Shown: positions 33,607 through 42,830 of the stretch, one piece after another
Layout: each line of letters begins with the position of its first letter
How positions within the stretch are numbered: position 1 is the stretch's first letter
Assembly (NCBI GenBank): GCA_963702105.1
Contig: OY969712.1
Coordinates: forward strand, 2,294,001-2,358,000
DNA length: 64,000 nt
Origin: ZC4RG20 sp963702105
Lineage (GTDB): Bacteria; Pseudomonadota; Gammaproteobacteria; Steroidobacterales; Rariloculaceae
Direction: 5' to 3'
The notes under the pieces: model-generated
Database searches by the model: none
Told to the model about the DNA's origin: nothing
The model's input: only the letters and a program-made list of their open reading frames with translations
Translations under genes and position numbers: made by a program

Positions 33607-35829
33607 TCAGTCCGCCGCACTCCCCGCCGCCTTTTCCGCGATACCCCGCTCCTCGAGCAGCGGCTCAATGCGCGCGTCGCGGCCTCGGAACGCGCGATAG
33701 AGCGCAGCCACGTCCTCGGTGTCCCCACGGGACAGGATCATGCGCCGGAACCGCTCACCGTTTTCCCGCGTGAGGCCGCCGTGCTCCTCGAACCATGCGA
33801 ACGCGTCGTCGTCGAGCATCTCGGTCCACAGATAGGCGTAGTAGCCAGCGGCATAGCCGTTCGACCAGATGTGCGCGAAGTACGACGAGCGGTAGCGCGG
33901 CGGCACCTGGGGCAGATTCACGCCGAAACGCTCGAGCGCCCGGCGCTCGAACGCATCCGCATCCTGAAGCGGCGCGCTCGCCGGCAGCGTGTGCCAAGCC
34001 ATATCGAGCAGCGCGGCCTCGAGATATTCCGTCAGAGCGAACCCCTGGTTGAACGTCTTCGCGGCCCGGATCCTCGCGACGAGCGCCGCCGGCATCGGTT
34101 CCCCCGTCTTGTAATGCCGTGCGTAGTGCGCGAGCACCGTCGGGTCCAGCGCCCAATGCTCGTTGAACTGCGAAGGGAACTCGACGAAGTCGCGCGGCAC
34201 GTTCGTGCCCGCGAGGCTCGGATAGTTCACGTTCGAGAGTAGTCCATGCAGGGCGTGGCCGAACTCGTGAAACATCGTCGTGACGTTATCGAAGCTCAGG
34301 AGCGCCGCCTGGCCCGGGGCGGGTTTCGTGAAATTCGCGACGTTGACGACGACGGGCCGGGTCCCGAGCAAGTGCGACTGGCCGATCAGGGCGTCCATCC
34401 ACGCACCGCCGCTCTTGTTGTCCCGCTTGAAATAGTCGCAGTAAAAGAGGCCGAGGGGGCTGCCGTCCGCGTCGAACACCTCGAAGACCCGCACGTCGGG
34501 CGCGTAGACCGGCAAGTCCTTGCGCTCCTCGAAGGTGAGCCCGTAGAGCCGATTGGCGGCGAAAAACACGCCGTCCTCGAGCACGCGGTTCAGCTCGAAA
34601 TACGGCTTGATCTCGTCCTCGTCGAGATCGTAATCGGCCTTGCGGACCCGCTCCGAATAGTACTGCCAGTCCCAGGGCTCGAGCTTGAAGCGCTCACCGC
34701 GTGAGTCGATCATCGCCTGCAGGCGCTTCGCTTCCACGCGCGCCTTGGCCACCGCGGGGCCCGCCACCTGCGTGAGCAGCCCGATGGCCGCCTCCGGCGT
34801 CTTCGCCATCTGGTCGTCGAGTGCGTAGGCGGCGAAGGTCGGGAAGCCGAGCAGCTTCGCGCGCTCGGCGCGCAGCTTCGCGAGCCGCTCGATCACGGCC
34901 CGCGTGTCGTTCGCGTCGCCGTGCTCGGTACGCTCGGTCGAGGCCTCGAACAGCCGTTTGCGCAGCGCGCGGTTCTCGAGCGAGGCCTGCGCCGGCTGCT
35001 GCGTCGTGTTCTGCAGCGGCAGCAGCCAGCGGCCCTCGAGGCCGCGCGCCTCCGCCGCGGATTTCGCCGCCGCGATCTGAGCGGCGTCGAAGCCGGCCAG
35101 CTCGGCCGGGTCGTCGACGGCGACGGCGCCGGCCTTGGTGCCGGCCAGCAGCTTCTGCTCGAACGACGTTGAGAGCTTCGACAGCTCCTGGTTCAGCGCA
35201 CGCAGGCTCGCCTGATCGGCGGCGGAAAGATTCGCGCCCGCGCGCACGAAGTCGCGGTGGTACCGCTCGACCAGCCGATTGCTTTCGGCGTCGAGCCCGA
35301 GCTTGTCGCGGCGCTCGTAGACGCTCTCCACGCGTTCGAACAGCGCGTGATTGAGGTAGATCGCGTCGTGATGCGCCGCGAGCTTCGGGGCCTCCTCGGC
35401 CCGCACGCGCTCGAGCCTCTCGTTCGCGTTCGCCTGCACGAGCGCGAAGAACACGCTCGTGACGCGGTCGAGCAACCGGCCCGAGCGCTCGAGCGCGACC
35501 AGGGTGTTCGCGAAGGTCGGCGGCGCGGGATTCGACGCGATGTGTTCGACCTCGGCCAGCTGCCGCTTCATACCCTCCTCGAGCGCCGGGGCGAAATCGG
35601 CGTCCCGGATCCGGTCGAAGGCCGGCGCTTCGAACGGCAGCGGGCTCGGACGCAGTAACGGATTGCGGCGGGATTCGCCGGACCCCTCGACTGTCCCGCT
35701 TGCGGCGGCGGCTTCGGGCGCGGCCACTCCCTTCTGCGCGCGAGCAACCCCTGCTCCGGTGACGACGAGCGCGAGGGCAAGGGCGGGGGCGAGCCGGGGC
35801 GAGACGATATCGCGACGGATTTTGAGCAA
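33607..35829 (-). CDS. Exported M3-family oligopeptidase/peptidyl-dipeptidase (Dcp-like)
   Basis: A 740-aa zinc metallopeptidase that trims oligopeptides. The signal peptide is LAPALALALVVTGAGVARAQ. The zinc motif HEFGH lies in TMFHEFGHALHGLLSNVNYP, with the distal region SQFNEHWALDPTVLAHYARHY. C-terminal GYAAGYYAYLWTEMLDDDAFAWF is typical of M3A enzymes. Length suits Dcp. The start is TTG, fixed by a perfect AGGAGG 7 bases upstream. Divergent from the GST gene across 70 bp. A periplasmic location differs from E. coli's cytoplasmic Dcp. Confidence 0.92.
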   Translation of the reverse strand: MLKIRRDIVSPRLAPALALALVVTGAGVARAQKGVAAPEAAAASGTVEGSGESRRNPLLRPSPLPFEAPAFDRIRDADFAPALEEGMKRQLAEVEHIASNPAPPTFANTLVALERSGRLLDRVTSVFFALVQANANERLERVRAEEAPKLAAHHDAIYLNHALFERVESVYERRDKLGLDAESNRLVERYHRDFVRAGANLSAADQASLRALNQELSKLSTSFEQKLLAGTKAGAVAVDDPAELAGFDAAQIAAAKSAAEARGLEGRWLLPLQNTTQQPAQASLENRALRKRLFEASTERTEHGDANDTRAVIERLAKLRAERAKLLGFPTFAAYALDDQMAKTPEAAIGLLTQVAGPAVAKARVEAKRLQAMIDSRGERFKLEPWDWQYYSERVRKADYDLDEDEIKPYFELNRVLEDGVFFAANRLYGLTFEERKDLPVYAPDVRVFEVFDADGSPLGLFYCDYFKRDNKSGGAWMDALIGQSHLLGTRPVVVNVANFTKPAPGQAALLSFDNVTTMFHEFGHALHGLLSNVNYPSLAGTNVPRDFVEFPSQFNEHWALDPTVLAHYARHYKTGEPMPAALVARIRAAKTFNQGFALTEYLEAALLDMAWHTLPASAPLQDADAFERRALERFGVNLPQVPPRYRSSYFAHIWSNGYAAGYYAYLWTEMLDDDAFAWFEEHGGLTRENGERFRRMILSRGDTEDVAALYRAFRGRDARIEPLLEERGIAEKAAGSAAD

Positions 35830-35887
35830 GTGGGACCTCCTGACTCTACGGCATCGACACCGTCCACCTCGAACGCCCTCGTCCGAG

Positions 35888-35893
35888 TATAAT
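35888..35893 (+). promoter_or_regulatory. -10 element directly before a possibly leaderless GST gene
   Basis: TATAAT (in GAGTATAATTTCCGGGTG) lies 6 bases before the GTG start of the GST gene at 35900. Transcription from this consensus -10 would begin at or next to the start codon, giving a leaderless message. No ribosome site precedes the GTG and no clear -35 is seen. Confidence 0.5.
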
Positions 35894-35899
35894 TTCCGG

Positions 35900-36622
35900 G
35901 TGCCGAACTATCCACGTATAGCCCTCAAGTACTTCGACGTTCGCGGGCGCGCCCAATTCCTGCGCTACTTCCTGCTTTCCAGAGATATTCCATTCGAGGA
36001 CGACCGCGTCTCGCTCGCGGCGGGTTTCGAGGCCTGGCAGGCGATTCGCCCGGATCGCACGGCAACCGGGCCGTTCCAGAAGTTGCCCGTGCTGCGCTGG
36101 GGGGACAGCTCGATTGCCGAGACGACGGTCATCGCCTCGTTTCTGCACCGCGCCTCCGGCGATGCCGCTTCGCTCTCGGAGGATGACAGCCTTCGGCACG
36201 AGATGCTGATCTCGAGCGTCTATGTCGATCTCATGATGCCGACCGGGATCCTGCTCTGGTCCGAGGTCATGTTTCCCGGCGCGGATCTCGCGACAACGGC
36301 GAAGGGAATTTTCGCCCGCATGCGCGGCCACCTTGCCGTGCTGGACCGCACGCTTCTCGAGTGGGGCTGGATCGAGGGCCCGGCGGCGCGGCGGGTCTCG
36401 ATCACCGACTGCATGCTTTGGGATCAACTCGACTCCGCGCGGCGCGTGTTCGGCGAGACGCTCGATCTCGATGCGCTGCCGACCCTCGCGCGCTTTCACC
36501 GCGAGTGTCCTGGACGCGCCACCTTCGAGCGCCTGCTCGCGGAGAAGCCCTGTCAGATCACTGCGCGCCCCGGCGAAGCCGACGCCATAGCGCGCATTCG
36601 CGAGGCCGTCGCGTCGGCTTAG
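35900..36622 (+). CDS. Glutathione S-transferase family protein
   Basis: A 240-aa cytosolic GST. The thioredoxin-like domain begins PNYPRIALKYFDVRGRAQFLRYFLL, with Tyr in KYFDVRGRAQ where mu/alpha/sigma-class enzymes hold the catalytic Tyr. GPFQKLPVLRWGDSSIAET holds the cis-Pro and the glutathione-binding Ser. The helical C-terminal domain follows from ~residue 85. The start is taken as GTG at 35900, the first residue of the conserved N-terminus; upstream sequence in this frame belongs to the divergent M3 gene. Glutathione conjugation or reduction is expected; substrate unknown. Confidence 0.85.
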   Translation: MPNYPRIALKYFDVRGRAQFLRYFLLSRDIPFEDDRVSLAAGFEAWQAIRPDRTATGPFQKLPVLRWGDSSIAETTVIASFLHRASGDAASLSEDDSLRHEMLISSVYVDLMMPTGILLWSEVMFPGADLATTAKGIFARMRGHLAVLDRTLLEWGWIEGPAARRVSITDCMLWDQLDSARRVFGETLDLDALPTLARFHRECPGRATFERLLAEKPCQITARPGEADAIARIREAVASA

Positions 36623-36845
36623 CATCGCGCTGTGCCGCGACGCGAACCTCGTGGTGCCCGGAGTAGCCGCGGCGAGAATAGGCGGGGCACGCATCGCGGC
36701 GTTTCTGCAAAGAATTCCGGAGTATCTGCGCAGAGCGCGCGGCCGGGCGGCCGCAGAATATCTCCGCATGCCGAGCTGCTCGCGAGCGCGTGAAGCGCGA
36801 AGCCGCGCAGGCGGCGAACAACCATCGCTCGACACGGAGAATCAC

Positions 36846-37280
36846 ATGGAGACGAGACAGACTTACGACGGATCGTGCTTTTGCGGCGCGGTTCAGTTCA
36901 CGGTCACGGGCGAACCGGCCGCTGCCGGATTTTGCCACTGCGAGTCCTGCCGCCGTTGGTCGGCCGGCCCCGTCAACGCTTTCACGCTCTGGAAGCCCGA
37001 GGCGCTGCAGATCACGCGCGGCGCGGACCAGATCCGCACTTACAGCAAGACGCCGCGCAGCCTGCGTAAGTGGTGCGCGTCCTGCGGCGGGCACCTGTTC
37101 ACGGAGCACCCGGCATGGGACCTCGTCGACGTCTATGCCGCGGTGATCCCGGCGTTTCCGTTCGCGGCCGGCGTGCACGTGAATTATCAGGAGAGCGTGC
37201 TCCCCATCCACGATGCGGCACCGAAGCTCAAGGACTTGCCGAGCGAGATGGGCGGTTCCGGCATCGCCGTCGCCGCATGA
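36846..37280 (+). CDS. GFA-domain (glutathione-dependent formaldehyde-activating-like) zinc protein
   Basis: A 144-aa protein with the GFA/CENP-V fold. Zinc-binding cysteines are present in GSCFCGAVQF, FCHCESCRRWSAGPVNAF and KWCASCGGHLF. The C-terminus is of the YAAVIPAFPFAAGVHVNYQESV type. Family members are annotated as formaldehyde-activating, but most have unknown roles. The ATG at 36846 follows a modest GGAG. Lying downstream of a GST gene, it may take part in glutathione-linked detoxification; this is inference. The 223 bp before it hold nothing clear. Confidence 0.88.
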   Translation: METRQTYDGSCFCGAVQFTVTGEPAAAGFCHCESCRRWSAGPVNAFTLWKPEALQITRGADQIRTYSKTPRSLRKWCASCGGHLFTEHPAWDLVDVYAAVIPAFPFAAGVHVNYQESVLPIHDAAPKLKDLPSEMGGSGIAVAA

Positions 37281-37386
37281 GGAATCGGGTCAGCCGATCG
37301 CGCGAGGCCGATCGACTGACCCGCGCTTGGGCCAGGAGGGCGGCCGGCAGGCGCCGTCGCGCCCGCCTGCGAACGACGCCATCTAG

Positions 37387-39396
37387 CTAGGCCGCCGGAG
37401 GCGAATCGGCTGCAATCGCGTCCATCGCCTGCAACAGACGAGGCAGGGAGACCGGTTTCACGAGGTGCTCGTCGAAGCCGGAGAGTGCGGCACGCGCCCT
37501 ATCCTCCTCCCAGCCGTAGCCCGTCAGCGCAATGAGCCGAATTTTCGGCTCCGCCGCTTTGATTTGCCTCGCGACCTCGTACCCGTCGATGCCCGGCAGG
37601 CCGATGTCCACGAGCGCGAAATCCGGTCTCCATTCGAGCCCCTTGCGGATGCCGGACTCGCCCTCGGCGGCTTCCTCGACCTCGTGCCCTGCGGCCTTCA
37701 ACAGCGCACGCAGCGACTCCCGCGCGTCCGGATTGTCCTCCACGAGCAGGATCTTGTATCGCGGCCGCGCGTTCGGCACCTCGCCCATGACTGCAGCCGG
37801 TATCGCGGCGGCGATGCGCGGCAGGCGCACCGTGAACGTGCTGCCTCGGCCCGGGCCTGCGCTGAACGCCTCTACGCGCCCGTCGTGTAATTCGACGATG
37901 CGTCGTACCAGAGCCAGCCCCACGCCGAGCCCGCCCTGCGAACGATCGATGCCCTGCCCCTGCTGTACGAACATATCAAAGACTTTCGGCAGCAGGTCGG
38001 GCGAAATGCCCGTCCCCGAGTCCACGACCTCGACGAAGGCCTCATCGCCGCGCCCGAATACCCCGATGGTCACGTGCCCTTCCGACGGCGTGTACTTGAG
38101 GGCATTTTGAACGACGTTCGCCACGACCTGCTGAAGCCGATCCGGATCGGCGTCCACCCAGACCGGCTCCAGGTTCACGTCGATGCGGGGGCCTCGACCG
38201 GTGCCCTCCGCGTGGAGCGTGCGCACGGCGCTGTCAACGATGTCCGACAGATCCACGGGATGCCGATGAAGCGTCAAGCTTCCGGCCGTAATGCGAGCCA
38301 CATCGAGCAAATCTTCGATGAGCCGGGAGAGATGAGCGGTCTGCCGCTGGATGATTTGCCGAGCGCGCTCCGAAGCGTCCGCCGCAACATTGCGCTCGCC
38401 GAGCAACGCGGCCGAGGCGGAGATCGCGCTCAAGGGGTTGCGCAGCTCGTGGCTCAGCATCGCCAGAAACGCATCCCGCGCGCGTAAAGCGTCCTCGGCC
38501 TCGGCGAGGGCGCGGCGAGCGCGGCGCAGAAGCGCCGCGCGTTCCTGGACCAGGGCGGCGACGATCAGGGCCGTCATGGCGACCACTGCGGTGAACGCCT
38601 GCAGGACGACGAGCGAGTCGTTGGGGGACGGCATCGCGAACGGGCCGCGGCCCCTCGCCGTCGCCCACGTCGCGATAAGCGTCATGACGCCGACCCCGGT
38701 CGCGACGTCGCGCGGTCGAAAGCGGAACGCCGCCCAGAGAAGCGGCGGCGCGGCGAGAAATGCGAGGGGATAGTGGAAGATTCTAGGCTGGAAGAAGATC
38801 AGTGCCGTGAGCGCGGTTACGGACATGAACATCCCAAGCGCTTCGACGATGCGGATGCGCGGTCCGTGCAAACGCGGCTCGAGGTACCACAGCATCACCA
38901 GCGGAGCGACGAGAATTCCGCCCGACGTGTCTCCGAGCCACCAGGTCAGCCAAATGCCTGCGAGGTCCTCGGGCTCTGCCATGTCTCCGAGCCACAGGCT
39001 TGCGACCCCGACGCTCGCGCTCGAAACGGCCGCCAAGGCGATGCAGGCGCCGAACTCGAACGTGCTGAAGGCCTGCCGAAAAGCCTCCCGGCCGTTGGCA
39101 AAGCGGTTGATCAAGTACGTCGCGGCCACGGCCTCGAGCGTATTGCCGGCGGCGATCCCGATCGACGGGAAAAGCGAGCCGGCGGTGGTGACGTTGACGA
39201 GGAAGGCGCCCGCAAAGACTGCGGCCGCGGCACGGTAACCGAAAAGGACCGACGCGGCCACGGCGACGCCGGTCGGCGGCCAGACAGCGGAGGCGCTGGG
39301 ATTGAGGAGCCCGAAGAACTCGAGCCCGAGCTTGCCGGCGCCGAAATACACAACGACGAGAACGGCGAGCAGCAGGACGGTCCGCGGCGACGACAT
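37387..39396 (-). CDS. Hybrid sensor histidine kinase with MASE1 sensor and C-terminal receiver
   Basis: About 669 aa. A MASE1 membrane sensor (~8 helices; NPSASAVWPPTGVAVAASVL, GNTLEAVAATYLINRF) spans residues ~5-290. Then come HisKA (LSHELRNPLSAISASAALL), HATPase (NVVQNALKYTPSEG, VVDSGTGISPDLLP, GGLGVGLALVRRIVELH) and a receiver domain with KILLVEDN, the phospho-acceptor Asp in FALVDIGLPGIDGYEVA, LTGYG and LVKPVS. The ATG at 39396 has GGAGG ~13 bases upstream; a GTG at 39438 is possible. No response regulator gene is adjacent. The signal is unknown. Confidence 0.92.
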   Translation of the reverse strand: MSSPRTVLLLAVLVVVYFGAGKLGLEFFGLLNPSASAVWPPTGVAVAASVLFGYRAAAAVFAGAFLVNVTTAGSLFPSIGIAAGNTLEAVAATYLINRFANGREAFRQAFSTFEFGACIALAAVSSASVGVASLWLGDMAEPEDLAGIWLTWWLGDTSGGILVAPLVMLWYLEPRLHGPRIRIVEALGMFMSVTALTALIFFQPRIFHYPLAFLAAPPLLWAAFRFRPRDVATGVGVMTLIATWATARGRGPFAMPSPNDSLVVLQAFTAVVAMTALIVAALVQERAALLRRARRALAEAEDALRARDAFLAMLSHELRNPLSAISASAALLGERNVAADASERARQIIQRQTAHLSRLIEDLLDVARITAGSLTLHRHPVDLSDIVDSAVRTLHAEGTGRGPRIDVNLEPVWVDADPDRLQQVVANVVQNALKYTPSEGHVTIGVFGRGDEAFVEVVDSGTGISPDLLPKVFDMFVQQGQGIDRSQGGLGVGLALVRRIVELHDGRVEAFSAGPGRGSTFTVRLPRIAAAIPAAVMGEVPNARPRYKILLVEDNPDARESLRALLKAAGHEVEEAAEGESGIRKGLEWRPDFALVDIGLPGIDGYEVARQIKAAEPKIRLIALTGYGWEEDRARAALSGFDEHLVKPVSLPRLLQAMDAIAADSPPAA

Positions 39397-39589
39397 AGCT
39401 GAGGAGACCTCCGCTTTCCCCTCGAGCGTGACCCGCACGGCAGCGACAGCTCCGCGACCGCCGGGACGCGATTCGGAGTATGCGGTACGCGCCGAGCCGT
39501 TGTATACGGCGTCGCCGCTCGCGAATGGGCGCGTTCCTTTGCGCGGTCGCCTTCAGATACTATCTTTCCGTGCAGTGGAGGTGCCGCGT

Positions 39590-40528
39590 ATGATCGATCG
39601 CTCCCCGTCGCGACTTTCCCGCCGCGACGCGATACTCAGGGGTCTGCTTGCCGGAGCGGGTTTGCTCGCCCGCGTCCCGTCCGCAGGCGCTGCGGAATCG
39701 CCGACCACGAAGCGCATCCCCTCTACGGGTGAAGCGCTCCCGGCCATCGGTCTCGGCACGGACAAGTTTCGCCGCGGCGAAGAGGACGCTATCCGCGCCG
39801 AGATCGAGCGCATGGTCGAGCTCGGCGGCACCGTCATCGACACTTCGTCGGATTACGGCGACAGCGAGGCGCTGATCGGCGAGGCCCTCGAGACGCTCGG
39901 GGTGCGCGACCATATCTTTCTTGCCACGAAGCTCACGGCCGGCGGCGGATTTCTCGGCGGCGTCGGCGGCGAAGCGAGCTTCGAGCGCTCGCTCGAGCGC
40001 CTGCGCACCCGATCCGTCGATCTGCTCGAGGTCCACAACCTCGACGGCACCGAGCAGCTCCTTCCGAAGATGCTGGAATGGAAGCGCGCCGGCCGAATCC
40101 GCTATCTGGGCGTCACGACGTCGGTCGCGCGTCAGCACCGCGAGCTCATGGCGACGATGCGCAAGCATGCGCTCGACTTCATCCAGGTCGACTACTCGAT
40201 CAGCGATCGCGAGACTGCCCGGGACGTGCTGCCTCTTGCGCTCGAACGCAAGATCGCCGTCCTCGTCAACGTACCCTTCGGCTACGGGTCGCTCTTCAGC
40301 CGCGTCCGGCGGAAGCCGTTGCCGCCCTGGGCGGCCGATCTCGGAATCTCGAGCTGGGCCCAGTACATGTTGAAGTACGTCATCTCCCATCCGGCCGTGA
40401 CCTGCGCCATTCCGGGCTCGACCCAAGTCGAGCACCTTGTGGACAACCAGGCGGCCGCGCGCGGCCCGCTGCCGGACGCGGCGACGCGCCGCAAGATGGA
40501 GCAATACTGGGACCGAACGGTCGCGTAG
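39590..40528 (+). CDS. Aldo/keto reductase with twin-arginine signal
   Basis: A 312-aa NAD(P)H-dependent oxidoreductase. The N-terminus RLSRRDAILRGLLAGAGLLA is a Tat signal, so it would act in the periplasm with bound cofactor. The AKR tetrad is visible: Asp and Tyr in VIDTSSDYGDSEALIG, Lys in IFLATKL and His in LLEVHNLD. The cofactor region CAIPGSTQVEHLVDNQAA is near the end. The ATG follows GGAGG. Tat-exported AKRs of this form are common in proteobacteria; substrates are unknown. Confidence 0.9.
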   Translation: MIDRSPSRLSRRDAILRGLLAGAGLLARVPSAGAAESPTTKRIPSTGEALPAIGLGTDKFRRGEEDAIRAEIERMVELGGTVIDTSSDYGDSEALIGEALETLGVRDHIFLATKLTAGGGFLGGVGGEASFERSLERLRTRSVDLLEVHNLDGTEQLLPKMLEWKRAGRIRYLGVTTSVARQHRELMATMRKHALDFIQVDYSISDRETARDVLPLALERKIAVLVNVPFGYGSLFSRVRRKPLPPWAADLGISSWAQYMLKYVISHPAVTCAIPGSTQVEHLVDNQAAARGPLPDAATRRKMEQYWDRTVA

Positions 40529-40560
40529 GCGCGCCCGAACCAGCTCTTCCACCGAACGAT

Positions 40561-42705
40561 TTGAACAGCAGGCCGTTGCGGGCGCCCGACCGGGGCCGTG
40601 AGCGTCGCGCGACGCTCAGGAGACGAGCGGGCGAGTTGCCCGTCCGAGCGGCCCGGCTGCTCTTCCGGCACCACATCGAGAACGGCCTTTCGGTGTCGCT
40701 ATGCTTCGGGACCGTCGCCCTTTCGACGGGCGCGGCCCTCGGCCTGAAAGCCGCCGCCCTGGCTTCGACCGGCGCCATGTGCGTCAGCATTGTGGACCAG
40801 CCGGGTCCGATCGGCGGAAAAGTCCGGCTGTTCCTTGCATCGCTCACGGCCACCACGTTCCTTTCGCTTATGGCCGGCTTGGCGGGCGGAAGGGTCTGGG
40901 CGATGGCGAGCGTCGTCACGCTGACCGGCCTCGGCATGGCGCTCGCAACGGCCTTCGGCCGGCCCGCGCTGACGCTGGCCATCTCCGGCGTGTTGTCGCT
41001 CGTCATCGGCATGGCGACACCTGCCGCGGATGCTTCGGCCGCCCTGCACCAGAGCGCGCTGTTCCTCATGGGCGGATCGGCCTACGCCACTCTGGCGCTG
41101 CTCGCCGCCCAGATCCTCGGCGATCGCGACCGGCGCATGTTTCTCAACGAAGCGCTGCTCGCCTTCGCCCGATACCTGCGCGCGCGGGCCCGGCTCTATG
41201 ACCGGGCGGAGAAGCCGGAGGCGGCGCTAGCGGCCGTCATCGAAGCGCATGCCGCTTTCATGGAGCGCCTGCAGGGCGCGCGCGAGGCGATTTTCGTGGG
41301 ACGCATCGGCCCCCCGCGGCGCAGGCGCTGGATCTTCGGGATGCTCGCGCTGCTCGACCTCTACGAGACCGTGCTCTCGAGCGACGCCGACTGGGAGAAC
41401 CTGCGCGCGTCGCCCAACGAAGACGCCGTCTATCGTATGGCCGCGCTGATCGGTGCGATGGCCGAGGACGTGGATGGGGTCGCGCTCGCGCTCGTTTCGC
41501 CGGGCGCCACGGCGCCCCTGCACGAGCACGATGAGCTGTTGTCGGCGCTCGACGCCGAGCTCGCGAAGCCTGCCGATGACCGCGCCGCCTTGCAGCCGAC
41601 TCGGGATAAGCTCGCCCGCGCGCTGCGCCGCACGCAGCGCCTCGCCGAGACCGCGACGCGGCCGAACGACGCGGTTCCGCTGCCGGCGCTCGACTTCGCA
41701 GCATTCCTGCAGCCGCGCAGCGGCTTGGCGGCAACCCTGCGCCGGGAGCTGACGCTCGAATCGCCCGTAATGCGCTACGCCATCCGCCTGACGCTCGCAA
41801 TGCTCGTCGGTTACGCCGTGACGCTCGCCTTTCCGGCCTACGTGCACGGCGGATGGATCCTTCTCACGGTCGCGCTCATCATGCGGGCGAGCTACGCCAT
41901 CACGCGCCAGCGGCGGAACGACCGGATCATCGGCACGCTGGCCGGCTGTGCGGCGGCGGCCCTGCTCATGCCCCTTCTGCCCTCCTATGCGGTCGTCGGC
42001 GGAATCGTCGTCGGTGTCGGCGCGGCCCATGCCTATGCGACCGTCAATTACCGCGTAACTTCGTTCGCCGCGTCATTGATGGCGCTGCTGCTGCTCCACT
42101 TCCTCGAGCCGCAGACGGCCTTCGTGGCCGATCGCATGCTCGACACCCTGATCGGCGCGGCGCTTTCGATCCTTTTCAGCCGTGTGCTGCCGAGCTGGGA
42201 ATGGCGCGACGTGCCGCGGCTCGTCGCCAACCTCGTCAAGGCGGATCGACGGTTTGCGGAGCAGGCGCTGGCGCTCCCGCACGAAAGCGACCAGAGCTAC
42301 CGGCTCGCCCGCAAGGCGGCGCTCGACCGCTTCACCGCGCTGACGATGATGACGCGGCGCCTCGCGAGCGAGCCCGATCCGCATGCGGGCGATCTCGCCC
42401 GGATAAACCGGCTGCTCGCCGCGAACTATCTGTTCGCCTCCGATCTCGCCTCCGTGCAGGGCCTGTTGCGCGCCCGTGCCGACCACATCGAGGCGGCAGC
42501 GGCGGGTTCGCTGCTCGCCGAAGCGCGAACCAACGTACTGGCCGCTCTCGATCGGCCCGCAGAGCCGCCGCCGGCCGACTGGCTGCGCCGGCGCGGCTGG
42601 AGCGAGATTTCCGGAGCCAACCCCATGGCCTTTCTTCGCCGCCGACTGCTGCACATCGAGCACGTTGCCCAACGGCTCGGGGCGAGCGCGCGCGTGGAGC
42701 TTTAG
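40561..42705 (+). CDS. FUSC-family (YccS/aromatic acid exporter-like) membrane protein
   Basis: About 714 aa with two hydrophobic blocks (residues ~35-170 and ~405-545), each with five to six helices, separated and followed by helical cytoplasmic domains. This is the double-FUSC layout of YccS/AaeB-type putative exporters. Recognisable stretches are LLFRHHIENGLSVSLCFGTVAL and GWILLTVALIMRASYAITRQRRNDRIIGTLAGC (pieces). No ATG fits the 5' end; TTG codons at 40561 and 40636 are the options, the second starting just before the first helix. Starts 32 bp after the aldo/keto reductase gene. Confidence 0.82.
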   Translation: MNSRPLRAPDRGRERRATLRRRAGELPVRAARLLFRHHIENGLSVSLCFGTVALSTGAALGLKAAALASTGAMCVSIVDQPGPIGGKVRLFLASLTATTFLSLMAGLAGGRVWAMASVVTLTGLGMALATAFGRPALTLAISGVLSLVIGMATPAADASAALHQSALFLMGGSAYATLALLAAQILGDRDRRMFLNEALLAFARYLRARARLYDRAEKPEAALAAVIEAHAAFMERLQGAREAIFVGRIGPPRRRRWIFGMLALLDLYETVLSSDADWENLRASPNEDAVYRMAALIGAMAEDVDGVALALVSPGATAPLHEHDELLSALDAELAKPADDRAALQPTRDKLARALRRTQRLAETATRPNDAVPLPALDFAAFLQPRSGLAATLRRELTLESPVMRYAIRLTLAMLVGYAVTLAFPAYVHGGWILLTVALIMRASYAITRQRRNDRIIGTLAGCAAAALLMPLLPSYAVVGGIVVGVGAAHAYATVNYRVTSFAASLMALLLLHFLEPQTAFVADRMLDTLIGAALSILFSRVLPSWEWRDVPRLVANLVKADRRFAEQALALPHESDQSYRLARKAALDRFTALTMMTRRLASEPDPHAGDLARINRLLAANYLFASDLASVQGLLRARADHIEAAAAGSLLAEARTNVLAALDRPAEPPPADWLRRRGWSEISGANPMAFLRRRLLHIEHVAQRLGASARVEL

Positions 42706-42830
42706 CGATCGAGAGCCGCAATCGCCTCTTCGCACGCGAAGTCGAGCGTCGTCGCGCCAGCCGGACCAGCAATTGCACGCCCGACGCCGCGAGGATCCTT
42801 TTGGCAGTCGAAACGGCGCCCGGGCCCGCG

